Source: Sulfuricurvum sp. | Lineage (GTDB): Bacteria; Campylobacterota; Campylobacteria; Campylobacterales; Sulfurimonadaceae | DNA length: 48,560 bases | Assembly: GCA_024635855.1 (NCBI GenBank) | Contig: JAGXHZ010000077.1 | Location: 1 to 48,560, forward strand | Reading direction: 5' to 3' | In this document: positions 9,027 through 18,260 of the stretch, piece by piece | Numbering within the stretch: the first letter of the stretch is position 1 | Layout of the letters: each line of letters begins with the position of its first letter | Position numbers and translations under genes: made by a program | Notes under the pieces: generated by a model | Told to the model about the DNA's origin: nothing | What the model saw: only the letters and a program-made list of their open reading frames with translations | Database searches by the model: none

Positions 9027-10165
9027 AACTTTTCTCCATTAAAACTCTCAACAACCAAAACCACACCGTTACCGCCAAACCCAAAATGGTTCAACAAAAT
9101 CATCCCATCAGACACTGCTTTCTCTGACGTCATAGGTAAAATCCCCATAGCCTCATCGGCAATCTCAAATCCAAATGTTTTCGGAACAAATCCGCCTCGC
9201 ATACAAAACCAAAGAACGGCGAGTTCGATAACGCCGCATCCTCCCAACGTATGTCCCAAAGAGGATTTCAGTGCCACAATCGGAGGCAATGAATCAAACA
9301 CTCGTCGCAATCCAATCCCCTCAGCTACATCGTTAGTTTGACTTCCCGTCGCGTGCGCCTTAATGAGCTTGACTTCGTTCACGGATACATCAGCATTATG
9401 AAGCGCATCGTTAATCGTCTGTGCAACCATTATCCCGTCCGTGTTGTGTGCCGTAGGGCTGGAGGTATCACTGCGATTTGCTCCGCCTGCGAGTATCAGC
9501 TGAGATTTATAAGATGAGGGAATTGTATCCAGTAAAATCGCACCACACCCCTCACCTAAAACCATTCCTGAGCGATCACGATCAAACGGACGGCACCCAT
9601 CACGGCTCAAAAGCCCGAACGATTCAAATCCCGACATCGTAAGTTCATTGTAAAAATCAAATCCCAATACGATTGCACGTTGGAATCTCCCCTCATTTAT
9701 CCCCGTTTGTCCATACAAAAGTGCATTGGCAGACGAGGTACACGCGGTTGCAAAAAGGGCAATTTCTCCTCCCAATCCAAACGTTTGCGCTAAACGCTCA
9801 CCGATAGCACCGTAACCGATGTACGGCAGCATCGTTTCATCGGGATTGGATTTAAAAAGAGGTTCAGAACAGGGGATACTCATGGACGTTGATCCGATCA
9901 AAAGAGCGCACGCTAAAAGTTCTTCACTGCTGATCGAAGAGGTCAACTGCGCTAAGAGTTGTTCCAGTGTGGCATAAAAATCATCGTTACCCGTGACTCT
10001 TTTATCTTTCATTCCTCGATATTCGCGCGAAATGAGTTCAGACCCAAAGGTGAATTCTTTAAAATCATCTGCACCATTACCGTGAATATTGTGTGCTATC
10101 TCCTCTGAACTATTTCCAAGAGAGCAAAAAGCAACCGCTTCACGGACATAAACAGAAGGCTTCAT
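9023..10165 (-). CDS. Beta-ketoacyl-ACP synthase (aryl-polyene elongation)
   Basis: 380 residues with the ketosynthase triad: Cys142 in FATACTSSANALL, His in KAHATGSQTND and His in LKSSLGHTLGGCG. It catalyses decarboxylative condensation of malonyl-ACP with the growing chain. It is immediately downstream of an acyl carrier protein gene (adjacent, no gap) and overlaps the cysteine-less partner by 4 bases, so the ACP, ketosynthase and chain-length factor form one coupled module. The other ketosynthase in the cluster (15005-16225) is FabF-like and unpaired. Division of labour between the two is inferred from known aryl-polyene systems. Confidence 0.9.
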   Translation of the reverse strand: MKPSVYVREAVAFCSLGNSSEEIAHNIHGNGADDFKEFTFGSELISREYRGMKDKRVTGNDDFYATLEQLLAQLTSSISSEELLACALLIGSTSMSIPCSEPLFKSNPDETMLPYIGYGAIGERLAQTFGLGGEIALFATACTSSANALLYGQTGINEGRFQRAIVLGFDFYNELTMSGFESFGLLSRDGCRPFDRDRSGMVLGEGCGAILLDTIPSSYKSQLILAGGANRSDTSSPTAHNTDGIMVAQTINDALHNADVSVNEVKLIKAHATGSQTNDVAEGIGLRRVFDSLPPIVALKSSLGHTLGGCGVIELAVLWFCMRGGFVPKTFGFEIADEAMGILPMTSEKAVSDGMILLNHFGFGGNGVVLVVESFNGEKL

Positions 10166-10432
10166 TTATGCAGGTCTTATATAATCCGCAAGGGCATTAA
10201 TCGACGTAAATACGCGACGAAGCTCTTTACTGTCTGCCAATACTACCCCATGCACTCTCTGTATCTCCATCGAAAGCTGTAGCGCATCCATCGAATCCAG
10301 TGCCAGCACCGAAGAATCCCCAAACATAGGCTCAGTATCGCTTACTTCTTCGGGCGTAACGTCCTTTTCACACGCCTCAATAATCAGCTTTTTAAGTGCT
10401 GTTTTAAATTCATTATCCTGCGACCCTCTCAT
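10166..10432 (-). CDS. Acyl carrier protein 1
   Basis: 88 residues, acidic four-helix carrier protein. Ser47 in SVLALDSMDALQL is the expected 4'-phosphopantetheine attachment site (DSM variant of DSL). It overlaps the ABC permease gene by 4 bases and abuts the ketosynthase. It is one of three carrier proteins in the cluster, alongside those at 12335-12586 and 14747-14992. Aryl-polyene systems use at least two with distinct roles in priming and elongation, and which is which here cannot be told from sequence. Confidence 0.88.
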   Translation of the reverse strand: MRGSQDNEFKTALKKLIIEACEKDVTPEEVSDTEPMFGDSSVLALDSMDALQLSMEIQRVHGVVLADSKELRRVFTSINALADYIRPA

Positions 10433-11625
10433 AGAGCCTCCTTCAATTCACGATTTAATTTCCATCCGGCAAGCCCCAGACAGATGCTTCCAAAAAGGAT
10501 CAACGCTCCCAAAGGAGGTAAAATATCACTCACATTCGCATTGTGTAAAAAGAGGGCTAAAAACGATTCCAATCCCCATGACATCGGTGAGAGAAGTGCC
10601 AACTGCTGCATAAAATCAGGCATTACAAACAACGGCACCATAATCCCGCCAATGGCTGCAAAGATGATATTCAACACGCCCCCGATGGTCACTGCCTGAT
10701 CGGTCGTGCGGACAAACGATGCCAGTGCGAGAGCATACGAAATAGAGGCAAAGCTCAACACCGATGAAACCACTAGCAATGCACCTATATTATCCCCAAT
10801 ACTCAAAGCATCCCCTCCAAATAAAGGGACAACAAACATTCCCACCATGAGCATGGCAACAAACTGTATTTGGTTGATGACAAAATAGGGAATCATTTTG
10901 GAAACAAGGAGATTTCCAATCGACACATTCATGACCGCAAGCCGAGCCAATGTCCCAAGACGACGCTCATTGACAAAGGTATTCGAGATGGGAATAATGA
11001 TAAAAAACATCGAAAAGATAAGCCATGCGGGGACACTTTGCTGAACCGACGTAGGACGAACATCGGTAGAGGCTTTACCGCGTAAAAAATGCTCTTCAAA
11101 CATCACTTTATCCGCTAATGCTTCTTCTTTTTCTTCTCTCGTCATCCATGGATTTAGGGAACTCATTTGATTCACCATGTTGATTTTTGCCGCTGTTCCT
11201 GCCACTGCTGTTTCAAATAATATCTTTGCAACCGGCGTTGCCTCAGGGGCAATAAGAAGGGTTAGTTTTGGATTTTGTGCACGGTTTTTATGGATTGCTT
11301 CGTCAAATCCAGCACGAACGATGACCGCTAGCAAAACATCGTTTTCCATCATCAAAGCAGGAACCTGCGTCGATTTTCCCTCGCTCCACTCAAACCCTTT
11401 TATCTTTTTGAGCTGTGCTACAAAGTCGCGGGATGCGCTCGTGTTTTCTTCAGATACAACCATCGCTTTGAAATGAATCTGAGAATTTTGAGAAAACGCA
11501 TCCCGCATCGCCAGACTCATAATCAGGATAAACAATGACGGCATCACAAACAACACCATTAATGCATGAATATCGCGTTTTAAAAGCCAAAATTCTTTAA
11601 GTATTCCTGCTGTATATTTTCTCAT
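10429..11625 (-). CDS. ABC-2 type transporter permease
   Basis: 398 residues with one N-terminal helix (DIHALMVLFVMPSLFILIMSLAM), a large extracytoplasmic domain (about 40-200) and five C-terminal helices, the ABC-2/YhhJ-like layout with a single permease domain. It overlaps its ATPase gene by 4 bases and the ACP gene by 4. ABC-2 pairs occur in some flexirubin and aryl-polyene clusters, where they may export a lipid-linked intermediate or help place it in the membrane. A homodimer with two copies of the ATPase is expected. Substrate is inferred from location only. Confidence 0.85.
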   Translation of the reverse strand: MRKYTAGILKEFWLLKRDIHALMVLFVMPSLFILIMSLAMRDAFSQNSQIHFKAMVVSEENTSASRDFVAQLKKIKGFEWSEGKSTQVPALMMENDVLLAVIVRAGFDEAIHKNRAQNPKLTLLIAPEATPVAKILFETAVAGTAAKINMVNQMSSLNPWMTREEKEEALADKVMFEEHFLRGKASTDVRPTSVQQSVPAWLIFSMFFIIIPISNTFVNERRLGTLARLAVMNVSIGNLLVSKMIPYFVINQIQFVAMLMVGMFVVPLFGGDALSIGDNIGALLVVSSVLSFASISYALALASFVRTTDQAVTIGGVLNIIFAAIGGIMVPLFVMPDFMQQLALLSPMSWGLESFLALFLHNANVSDILPPLGALILFGSICLGLAGWKLNRELKEAL

Positions 11626-12335
11626 TTTTGGATATTCTCTCCGAGATACTGCTCTAAACTTTCACCGCCACGCAAAAGATTTTCTGACACATCATTCGCC
11701 ACAACGACACCGTGGTCAAGTACAATCAATCTATCACAAATTCTTTCAATCTCTTGCAAATAGTGCGACGTATACAAAATAGTCGTTCCCCGCTCATGAG
11801 ACATTTTCAACAGTGTTTCCAAAATAATCTCGCGGGATTCCTGATCCACCCCAACCATAGGCTCATCCAAATACAACAGCGGAGGATTTCCCAATAAGCC
11901 AATGGCAAGATTAAGACGTTTTTGCATCCCGCCGGAATAATGGGATACACGCCTATCCAAAACCTCTTCCAACGAGGTTGCAGTAACGGCTTCATGAATA
12001 GAATCTGTCAGTTTTTTCCCGCCAAGACCTCGAATAAGAGCAAAATACGTTAGGTTTTCGCGCCCTGTCATTTCAGGATACAGTGACGTTTTTTGAGGTA
12101 CATAACCAATCATTTCACGTGCACGTTTCATATTGTCAAAAAGTTCGATACCACCGATTTGTATGGAACCTGCATCAGGACGTATAAGACCGCACAATAT
12201 CCCCATCAGCGTTGTTTTTCCTGCACCGTTGCGCCCTATCAATCCTATAATTGAACCTCGCGGAACGGAAAATGAAATTCCATTTAAAGCTGCTTTTTCA
12301 CCAAAATATTTGGTAACGGTACGGACAACAATCAC
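11622..12335 (-). CDS. ABC transporter ATP-binding protein
   Basis: 237 residues with all nucleotide-binding motifs: Walker A GRNGAGKTT at about 34-42, the signature HYSGGMQKR, Walker B LLYLDEPMVGVD, and the H-loop histidine in YTSHYLQE. It belongs to the ABC-2 exporter ATPase class. It overlaps the permease by 4 bases and the upstream ACP stop by one base, so it is translated as part of the cluster. It powers the permease at 10429-11625. Confidence 0.92.
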   Translation of the reverse strand: MIVVRTVTKYFGEKAALNGISFSVPRGSIIGLIGRNGAGKTTLMGILCGLIRPDAGSIQIGGIELFDNMKRAREMIGYVPQKTSLYPEMTGRENLTYFALIRGLGGKKLTDSIHEAVTATSLEEVLDRRVSHYSGGMQKRLNLAIGLLGNPPLLYLDEPMVGVDQESREIILETLLKMSHERGTTILYTSHYLQEIERICDRLIVLDHGVVVANDVSENLLRGGESLEQYLGENIQK

Positions 12336-12586
12336 TATTTTTTATTTTGATTAATAAAATCGGTCAAGGTGCGAATTGAGACAAAAATCTCTTTGGATTG
12401 TCCCACATTGTCAATCTTAATTCCATATTGATTATCCAGATAAATAACCAATTCGATGGCATCAACCGAATCAAGCCCCAGTCCTTCACCGAATAATGCG
12501 GCATCATCCTCAATCTCATCCGCACTCATATCCTCAAGTCCCAATGCTTCGATTAATTGTTCTTTTACTGTTGTATATTCAACCAT
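12335..12586 (-). CDS. Acyl carrier protein 2
   Basis: 83 residues, acidic, with Ser40 in GLGLDSVDAIEL as the phosphopantetheine site (DSV variant). It is the first gene of the downstream half of the cluster, reading away from the divergent acyltransferase at 12671. Its stop overlaps the start of the ABC ATPase by one base. The gene encodes no other domain. It probably carries the growing polyene or the aryl starter. Confidence 0.88.
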   Translation of the reverse strand: MVEYTTVKEQLIEALGLEDMSADEIEDDAALFGEGLGLDSVDAIELVIYLDNQYGIKIDNVGQSKEIFVSIRTLTDFINQNKK

Positions 12587-12670
12587 AATTGCTTCCTAGT
12601 GTTTAATATCTCTATTTTATCCAGTTTTAGCTCACCAAAAGCTATAATCTCGAAAAAATAAGGCTTAAAG
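12587..12670. promoter_or_regulatory. Divergent promoter region between ACP 2 and the plus-strand acyltransferase
   Basis: 84 bases between two divergent starts. On the plus strand TATAAT lies at 12643-12648, about 22 bases before the acyltransferase ATG. On the minus strand TAAAAT at 12613-12618 is a plausible -10 for the ACP operon, with GGAAGC just before the ACP ATG. No good -35 is visible, which is normal for Campylobacterota. This is where the cluster is split into two transcription units. Confidence 0.5.
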
Positions 12671-13540
12671 ATGATTAAACAGCGAGGCAGCGGAACAGGT
12701 CTTTTTATCGTCTATCTTTTTTTTCGCCTTTTTGGTTATAAGGGATTACGCTTTATCCTCTTTTTTGTCGTCTTTTATTTTTCCATCACAACTCCATCCA
12801 TCAAACGTCATTTGCGTGAATATTATCTTCTGTGTACCGGAAAGTTCAATTACCTTATTTATTATCGGCATCTTTTTATGTTTGCTCTTGTTTTTGCCGA
12901 TCGTTTTTTAAGCAAAAAATTCACCCAGCGTTATCACATCAAAGCCAAAAATGAAAAACCGTATCTGACCGATGCCAACAAAGGGGTATTGTTTCTTTTT
13001 TCCCATGTGGGGGATTGGAGTACGTGCGGACTTCTCCCATCGGAGCGAAATATCCCCATTAATATCGTGATGCAAGAAGCAGTCAAAGAGAGTATTCAAG
13101 GTTTTGGAAAATTTATCGAAGGGGAAGCGGCTAACACGATGAGAGTCATTGACCTCTCAGAAGGACCTATAGCCGTTGCCATTCGTGTGGCAAAAGCGTT
13201 TCAAAACGGAGAGATTGTTGCCATGATGGCGGATCGCTTTTTAAGCCAATCCAGCAGTATTCCCGTCACTTTTTTGGGTAGAAAAATCCTTATGAATAAA
13301 AATCCGTTTGAAGTTGCCTATAATCGTAAGGTTCCCCTTATCGCCCTTCTCTCGTTACGAGAATCTGACTATCACTACAACGCCTATTATTACTGGTTAA
13401 CCCCATACGACACCACAACTCCCAAAGAAGAAGCGATAGCCCTTGCTGCCCAAGAGTATGCTAATATTTTAGAAAAAGTTGTGAGAACGCATCCCGATCA
13501 GTGGTTTAACCATTATGATTTTTTTGCGCCACATTCATAA
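12671..13540 (+). CDS. LpxL/HtrB-type lipid acyltransferase (lysophospholipid acyltransferase family)
   Basis: 289 residues with an N-terminal hydrophobic stretch (LRFILFFVVFYFSITTP) and the lauroyl-transferase signature LFLFSHVGDWSTCG, where His and Asp form the HxxD/E catalytic pair, followed by ADRFLSQSSSIPVTFLGR. It would transfer an acyl chain from ACP to a lipid hydroxyl at the inner membrane. It is the only gene of the cluster on the plus strand, and its last 35 bases overlap the end of the convergent PlsC-type gene. In aryl-polyene clusters such enzymes are thought to attach the polyene to its lipid anchor. A role in lipid A modification cannot be excluded. Confidence 0.82.
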   Translation: MIKQRGSGTGLFIVYLFFRLFGYKGLRFILFFVVFYFSITTPSIKRHLREYYLLCTGKFNYLIYYRHLFMFALVFADRFLSKKFTQRYHIKAKNEKPYLTDANKGVLFLFSHVGDWSTCGLLPSERNIPINIVMQEAVKESIQGFGKFIEGEAANTMRVIDLSEGPIAVAIRVAKAFQNGEIVAMMADRFLSQSSSIPVTFLGRKILMNKNPFEVAYNRKVPLIALLSLRESDYHYNAYYYWLTPYDTTTPKEEAIALAAQEYANILEKVVRTHPDQWFNHYDFFAPHS

Positions 13541-14750
13541 CATCCCAAACTCTGTTCTTCAATGCCTCGGCACTCTCTCCCTGAGCGGGAGTTATCGGCT
13601 CTAAAAATTGTATGGTAATCGTGCTATTTTTTATATCTTGCCAATGAATCGTCCCTTTGGGAACTAAAAGCCGTGTACCCGAAATGATAACGGGAACGAT
13701 CGCTACTCCCGATTCAATCGAAAGCGAAAAAGCTCCTTTTTTAAACGGCAGTAATGCCGCTTGCGTCTCACGTGAGCCCTCAGGAAAAATCAATACATTG
13801 CTCCCCTCTCGCAGTTTTTGCAACAGTGAATGAAGCGCATTATTACCCGCTCCATCAATCACCCCCAAAAGTTTTGCAATCCCTCGGATACTCCATGAAA
13901 ACGCATCTTTTTTATTGGTCAAATGATATAAATCGGTAATGTACGCGCCCATCAGAGGGTAATCGAGCCACGATTCGTGACTGGCAACATAAAGTGTAGA
14001 ATTTTTAGGATTATGATACGCACGGCCAATGATTTCAATTTTTCCGACACCCGGTGCAGCGCGGAAAAATAATCGAAACATCGCAGCAGTGACACGTTGA
14101 AAGAAAATATGGGGTTTTGGTTTTTTCATTAACCGATTATAGAAATATCCCACGATTGCAGGGATAAATCCCATCACGATCACACCGCCAAAAAGTCCGT
14201 ATCCCCAAATAGTTCGCAACGCTTGAAAAATTTGTTCTCGATGCGCAAAACTAAGCTGAAGCCCCAGAGCAAGACCAAAATAAAGATACCACCCTGCAAA
14301 AGAGTACAAAGCCCAAACAACCGTATCACTATTCACCACTAAATAAAGATGAATAAGAGTGTTAAACGCCAATACCCCGATCCAAAACCAATGCGAGACA
14401 ATAACATCATGATATTCTTGCTCGCTAAGAGAGCGTTTTTTAAACTTTTCTACCCACGCTATAAGCGGATATCGTTTTGTGACAACGGAAGCGACAAAAT
14501 AGGTCAAAAAGAGGAGCGAAAGAAGCAAGGGATAAAGCTTAAGAGCGGTAAAACTTCCTGAAAAATAAGCCCCGATTCCAAGTACAGTCGCAATAACAGG
14601 AGAAACAAAATTTTTAAGAGGTCGATGGGTAAGCCACGATACCGCGACCAATGCAGTGCCGGCTCCTGCCAGTAAAAGTCCGGCAATCGATATGCCAAAA
14701 TAATGATATGTGATCAAAACGAAGGGGATGTACCCAAGAGTGAAAATCAT
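13506..14750 (-). CDS. Membrane protein fused to PlsC-type 1-acylglycerol-phosphate acyltransferase
   Basis: 414 residues in two parts. The N-terminal half (about 1-210) has six or more hydrophobic helices, such as FVLITYHYFGISIAGLLLAG and LYPLLLSLLFLTYFVA, resembling the predicted membrane protein class found in aryl-polyene operons. The C-terminal half is a PlsC-like acyltransferase with the HxxxxD motif HESWLD and the FPEGSRE motif (LIFPEGSRETQAALLPFKKGA). The start overlaps the upstream ACP by 4 bases, and the 3' end overlaps the convergent LpxL-type gene by 35 bases. The enzyme probably builds the lipid anchor, using the ACP next to it as acyl donor. Confidence 0.85.
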   Translation of the reverse strand: MIFTLGYIPFVLITYHYFGISIAGLLLAGAGTALVAVSWLTHRPLKNFVSPVIATVLGIGAYFSGSFTALKLYPLLLSLLFLTYFVASVVTKRYPLIAWVEKFKKRSLSEQEYHDVIVSHWFWIGVLAFNTLIHLYLVVNSDTVVWALYSFAGWYLYFGLALGLQLSFAHREQIFQALRTIWGYGLFGGVIVMGFIPAIVGYFYNRLMKKPKPHIFFQRVTAAMFRLFFRAAPGVGKIEIIGRAYHNPKNSTLYVASHESWLDYPLMGAYITDLYHLTNKKDAFSWSIRGIAKLLGVIDGAGNNALHSLLQKLREGSNVLIFPEGSRETQAALLPFKKGAFSLSIESGVAIVPVIISGTRLLVPKGTIHWQDIKNSTITIQFLEPITPAQGESAEALKNRVWDVMNVAQKNHNG

Positions 14751-14992
14751 GCTTTGTTAATGTTTCGTTCCAATTGCCCTACAATATCCCCAACTGTTCC
14801 AATAGAAGAACCCATTTCGCGTTCAAAATGAAACCCGTATTCTTTTTCCAAAGCACAGATAAGATCAAACATATCCAAGCTGTCCAGCCCCAAATCCTCT
14901 ACAAGTGATTTATCCATTGAAATCTCTGAAGGCTCTTTTTCAAACTGCTCTACGATAATTTCTTGAACTTTTTCAAATACTTCACTGCTCAT
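14747..14992 (-). CDS. Acyl carrier protein 3
   Basis: 81 residues, acidic, Ser38 in VEDLGLDSLDMFDL is the canonical DSL phosphopantetheine site. It is the most FabC/AcpP-like of the three carrier proteins. It lies 12 bases after the ketosynthase stop, with AAGGGAG before the ATG, and overlaps the PlsC-type gene by 4 bases. Its placement suggests it serves the FabF-like ketosynthase and the acyltransferase. Confidence 0.9.
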   Translation of the reverse strand: MSSEVFEKVQEIIVEQFEKEPSEISMDKSLVEDLGLDSLDMFDLICALEKEYGFHFEREMGSSIGTVGDIVGQLERNINKA

Positions 14993-15004
14993 ACAGACTC
15001 CCTT

Positions 15005-16225
15005 TTAAATTTTTTTGATGATGATGGAGGTATTGATTCCCCCGAATGCAAAATTATTATTCATAACGGCTTTGACCTTTGTTTCTCGATGAGAACGGAT
15101 GTAGTCCAAAGGGGCACATGCCGGATCAACGGTCTCCAAATTTTTATTGGCAGGTAAAAACGATTCATTAAGTGCCATCAACGAAACGATACTCTCAAAC
15201 GCTCCGCCTCCGCCGAACATATGACCCGTGTAGCCTTTAATACTGCTAATAGGGGTATTATGCCCAAAAACTCGATGGACTGCAATCGATTCGAAAATAT
15301 CTCCCTTAGGTGTAGCGGTTGCATGAGCATTGATGTAACCAATATCTTCAGGATTGAGCTTGGCATCGGCGAGCGCATCACGCATCACCTGCTCCATACC
15401 GCGCTCTGAGGGGAGAGTGATATGACTCCCGTCACATCCCGTAGCATATCCTACGATTTCACCCAAAATCACCGCCCCACGCGCCTTTGCATACTCATAC
15501 TCTTCGAGTACCAATGCCCCTGAACCCTCTGAAACAATAAGTCCTGAGCGTGAAATATCAAACGGGCGCGAGGCAGCTTGAGGATTATTATTATACCCCA
15601 TAGCAGTGGCCCCCATACTGTCAAAGATTCCCGCTTCGACGTAATGCAACCCTTCACCGCCACCCACAAGCATCACATCGCTCATGCCGTATTTAATCGA
15701 CTCATATCCTGCACCAATCGCTTGCGAAGAAGCGGTACACGCCGAACTTGTCGGAATATTACGTCCGATAACACCGAACATCACTGCCAAATTTGCCGCG
15801 ACCGTATGGCTCATAAAACGTAAAAAAGCCGTCGCATTTTGACGACCGAATCCGCTGTTATGCGAAACATCTTCCGCGTATTCAAACAACGTTTCCAAGC
15901 CACCCATCGCTGAGCCGAATGAAATACCCGTTTTGTGCGCGGTAATTTGTGCTGCGTCTAACCCACTTTGCGCAACCGCTCGTTTGAGAGAAAGGGCGCA
16001 CATCATCGCCACGCGATCCATTGTACGGCGATAGGCTCGCGGGATTTCACTAAAATCACTCACAGGAACAACGCCCGCAATCCGAGCATCAAGCCCGTTG
16101 ACACCGCTCCACTCGTCCATAAAACGGATACCGCTTTTCATTTGCTCTAACGAAGATCGCAAATCTGCCATATTGTCGCCGATTGGAGAATAAAAACCCG
16201 TTCCAGTAATCACAACTCTTCTCAT
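15005..16225 (-). CDS. FabF-like beta-ketoacyl-ACP synthase
   Basis: 406 residues, full-length type II ketosynthase. Active residues: Cys163 in PTSSACTASSQAIG, His in INAHATATPKGD and His in IKGYTGHMFGGGG. It overlaps the ketoreductase remnant by one base. It condenses malonyl-ACP with the acyl chain, and aryl-polyene clusters normally carry one FabF-like enzyme of this type besides the ketosynthase/chain-length-factor pair. A second intact copy elsewhere in the genome for fatty-acid synthesis is expected. Confidence 0.9.
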   Translation of the reverse strand: MRRVVITGTGFYSPIGDNMADLRSSLEQMKSGIRFMDEWSGVNGLDARIAGVVPVSDFSEIPRAYRRTMDRVAMMCALSLKRAVAQSGLDAAQITAHKTGISFGSAMGGLETLFEYAEDVSHNSGFGRQNATAFLRFMSHTVAANLAVMFGVIGRNIPTSSACTASSQAIGAGYESIKYGMSDVMLVGGGEGLHYVEAGIFDSMGATAMGYNNNPQAASRPFDISRSGLIVSEGSGALVLEEYEYAKARGAVILGEIVGYATGCDGSHITLPSERGMEQVMRDALADAKLNPEDIGYINAHATATPKGDIFESIAVHRVFGHNTPISSIKGYTGHMFGGGGAFESIVSLMALNESFLPANKNLETVDPACAPLDYIRSHRETKVKAVMNNNFAFGGINTSIIIKKI

Positions 16226-16715
16226 TATCGTACCATCCCGCCCGAAATATTGACCACTTCTGCCGTCATATATGATGCCTTGTCCGCAAGAAAGAAAATC
16301 ACTTCTGCCACTTCCGCTGGGCTGCCAAACCGCTTCATGGGAATCATCTTTTCAAAATCTTTTTCATTGAATCCGGCTGTCATCTCCGAGTGGATAAATC
16401 CGGGAACCACACAGTTAGCGCGGATTTTATAGCGCGCCACTTCAAGGGCAAGAGATTTGGTCATCGCAATCATCCCCCCTTTTGAAGCGGCATAATTGGC
16501 TTGACCGATATTCCCTCCAAAGCGGTGCGAACACTCTCACCTGAAGCAATATCAAACCCGACACTTTGCGCATTTCCCAACTCTGCAACCAACGCATCGG
16601 CTTTATCTTTGTTGCTGTGGTAATGAATGTAGACAAAATATCCATTGGCGCAAAACATCCGCACCGTGGCTTCACCGATTGCACCTGTGCCTCCGGTGAT
16701 GAGAACTTTCTTCAC
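16225..16715 (-). pseudogene. FabG-type ketoreductase with internal deletion and frameshift
   Basis: Two overlapping frames together encode the two ends of a 3-oxoacyl-ACP reductase. The N-terminal frame (16470-16715) starts MKKVLITGGTGAIGEATVR, the NAD(P)-binding glycine motif. The C-terminal frame reads [20 protein letters not shown] through VPGFIHSEM to ISGGMVR and ends at 16225. Compared with a normal FabG of about 245 residues, roughly 75 residues are missing between ALEG and GNIGQ, including the NNAG motif and the catalytic serine; only the YxxxK pair survives. The remaining halves are out of frame, so no active enzyme is expected. It lies between the ammonia-lyase (4-base overlap) and the ketosynthase (1-base overlap). 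An assembly error must be excluded. Confidence 0.85.
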
Positions 16716-18232
16716 ACTAACTCTCCGCGAAGCAACATCGCTTTAAGGGTCACAATGTCCCCATCCAATCGTCTATCTTCAATCAAAGGAGCTGAGATAG
16801 CACGGATTTTGCTATACAAGCTTTGCGCGAACGGAGAAAACTTCTCAACGCCTCGAATATCCATCGCTTGCGCTATTCCTAGCATGGCGATAGCGAGCAT
16901 CGACGCAAATTCATCAATCCCCCCTTTGAGTCCCAACGCACCCGTGGTTCCCATACTTACCTTATCCTGATTCATCGACTCTGTAGAGCGTGAAAATACA
17001 CTGGATGGTAACATACGCATCATGACATCGGCACTGAGAGAACTCAAAGTGATTTGCATCGCTTTAAACCCATGGTGATAATGTTCTTTAGAGAGTTTAA
17101 GATTTTCACCCAATCCACGGTTAAACTTATCGTCCACCAAAACCGCAAACTGTTTGTCCAATAAATCCGCCATATTTGCCAAACAAATTTTTAATGTGTC
17201 TGCTGAGTGCGCCATGTAACCGCCGTAAAAATTACAGCCGGTATAGATGATTTGTTCATCGCAGTTAATCAACGGGTTATCGCTTACCGAGTTAATCTCT
17301 GTCTCAACCCATTTTTTTGCCAACGCAAGATTGTCCCACGCAACACCCAAAATCTGAGGAATACAGCGGATGGAATAACGGTCTTGGATGTTATGATGCT
17401 CTGCATCAAAAAAGCTCTGATAACGGGTCAAACGGGTATGTACCAACGTCGCACCTGTGAGCTTTTCTCTCAAATTCGAAGCACATTTGATTTGCCCCTC
17501 GAACGGTTTCACCTGATGAACGAACGGTTCCAATGCAGTAGTATCCGCTTCCATCGCTTCAAACAATCCCGCAGAAAAACTTTCCAAGCCCAAAAGAAGT
17601 CGCTCAAAGTTTTCAATTTGAACCACTAAAATTCCCGCCATTACCGACGTACCGTTCATAATCGCCAGCGCTTCTTTGGGCTTAAACACATACGGCTCAA
17701 TCCCGCATTCTTGCAATACCTCAGCAGTCGATCTGAGCTGGGAACGATAAATCACTTCCCGCTCTCCGGCGAGAGCTGCCGCGATATACGAAAGCGGTGT
17801 CAAATCCCCCGATGCCCCAACAGAACCTTTGGAAGGAATAGCCGGTAAAATGCCCAATTCGAGAAATTTCAACATTGCTTCCAGAAGTTCTACGCTCACC
17901 CCTGAAAACCCTTTAGAAATACTAATTAAACGAACCAAAACAATGTTGAAAATCTCTTTTTCAGAAAGAATCTCTCCCACACCGCATCCATGAAAACGGT
18001 ACAAATTCACTTGCAATGTTTTGGCATCCTCCAAAACCAAATAGTTTTTCCCCGAATCGCCATACCCCGTGGTTACACCATAAATCGGATTGCCATCGCT
18101 AATTTCTTTCATCAGTAATGCTTCCGCCGCACGGATTCTATCTCTAAAAAGAACACTGCTATCAAGCAACACCGACGAAGCGTTTGCTACATTTTCAAAA
18201 GGGATAAATTGATCGTTAATTGTTACTGTCAT
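16712..18232 (-). CDS. Aromatic amino-acid ammonia-lyase (HAL/TAL family)
   Basis: 506 residues. The MIO prosthetic group forms from Ala140-Ser141-Gly142 in GSVGASGDLTPLS; the catalytic tyrosine is Tyr51 in YGVTTGYG. The substrate-selecting pair that is Ser-His in histidine lyases and His-Leu in one well-known tyrosine lyase reads Phe80-His81 in NLYRFHGCG, so specificity cannot be assigned safely. In flexirubin and some aryl-polyene clusters the homologue deaminates tyrosine to 4-coumarate as the aryl starter, and that is the likely role here. Histidine degradation is unlikely, since no hut genes are nearby. It overlaps the broken ketoreductase by 4 bases. Confidence 0.85.
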   Translation of the reverse strand: MTVTINDQFIPFENVANASSVLLDSSVLFRDRIRAAEALLMKEISDGNPIYGVTTGYGDSGKNYLVLEDAKTLQVNLYRFHGCGVGEILSEKEIFNIVLVRLISISKGFSGVSVELLEAMLKFLELGILPAIPSKGSVGASGDLTPLSYIAAALAGEREVIYRSQLRSTAEVLQECGIEPYVFKPKEALAIMNGTSVMAGILVVQIENFERLLLGLESFSAGLFEAMEADTTALEPFVHQVKPFEGQIKCASNLREKLTGATLVHTRLTRYQSFFDAEHHNIQDRYSIRCIPQILGVAWDNLALAKKWVETEINSVSDNPLINCDEQIIYTGCNFYGGYMAHSADTLKICLANMADLLDKQFAVLVDDKFNRGLGENLKLSKEHYHHGFKAMQITLSSLSADVMMRMLPSSVFSRSTESMNQDKVSMGTTGALGLKGGIDEFASMLAIAMLGIAQAMDIRGVEKFSPFAQSLYSKIRAISAPLIEDRRLDGDIVTLKAMLLRGELV

Positions 18233-18260
18233 GCTCGTTGTCTCTCCATTGTGTTTGTGT

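Noticed and set aside
16566..16970. 134-residue plus-strand frame opposite the ketoreductase remnant and ammonia-lyase
   Set aside because: Antisense shadow of coding sequence, Cys/His/Ser-rich composition and no binding site.
17207..17629. 140-residue plus-strand frame opposite the ammonia-lyase
   Set aside because: Antisense shadow in a conserved gene; no start signals.
16712..18232. Histidine ammonia-lyase of a hut pathway
   Set aside because: No hut genes nearby and the selectivity pair is Phe-His rather than Ser-His; the cluster context points to an aryl starter.
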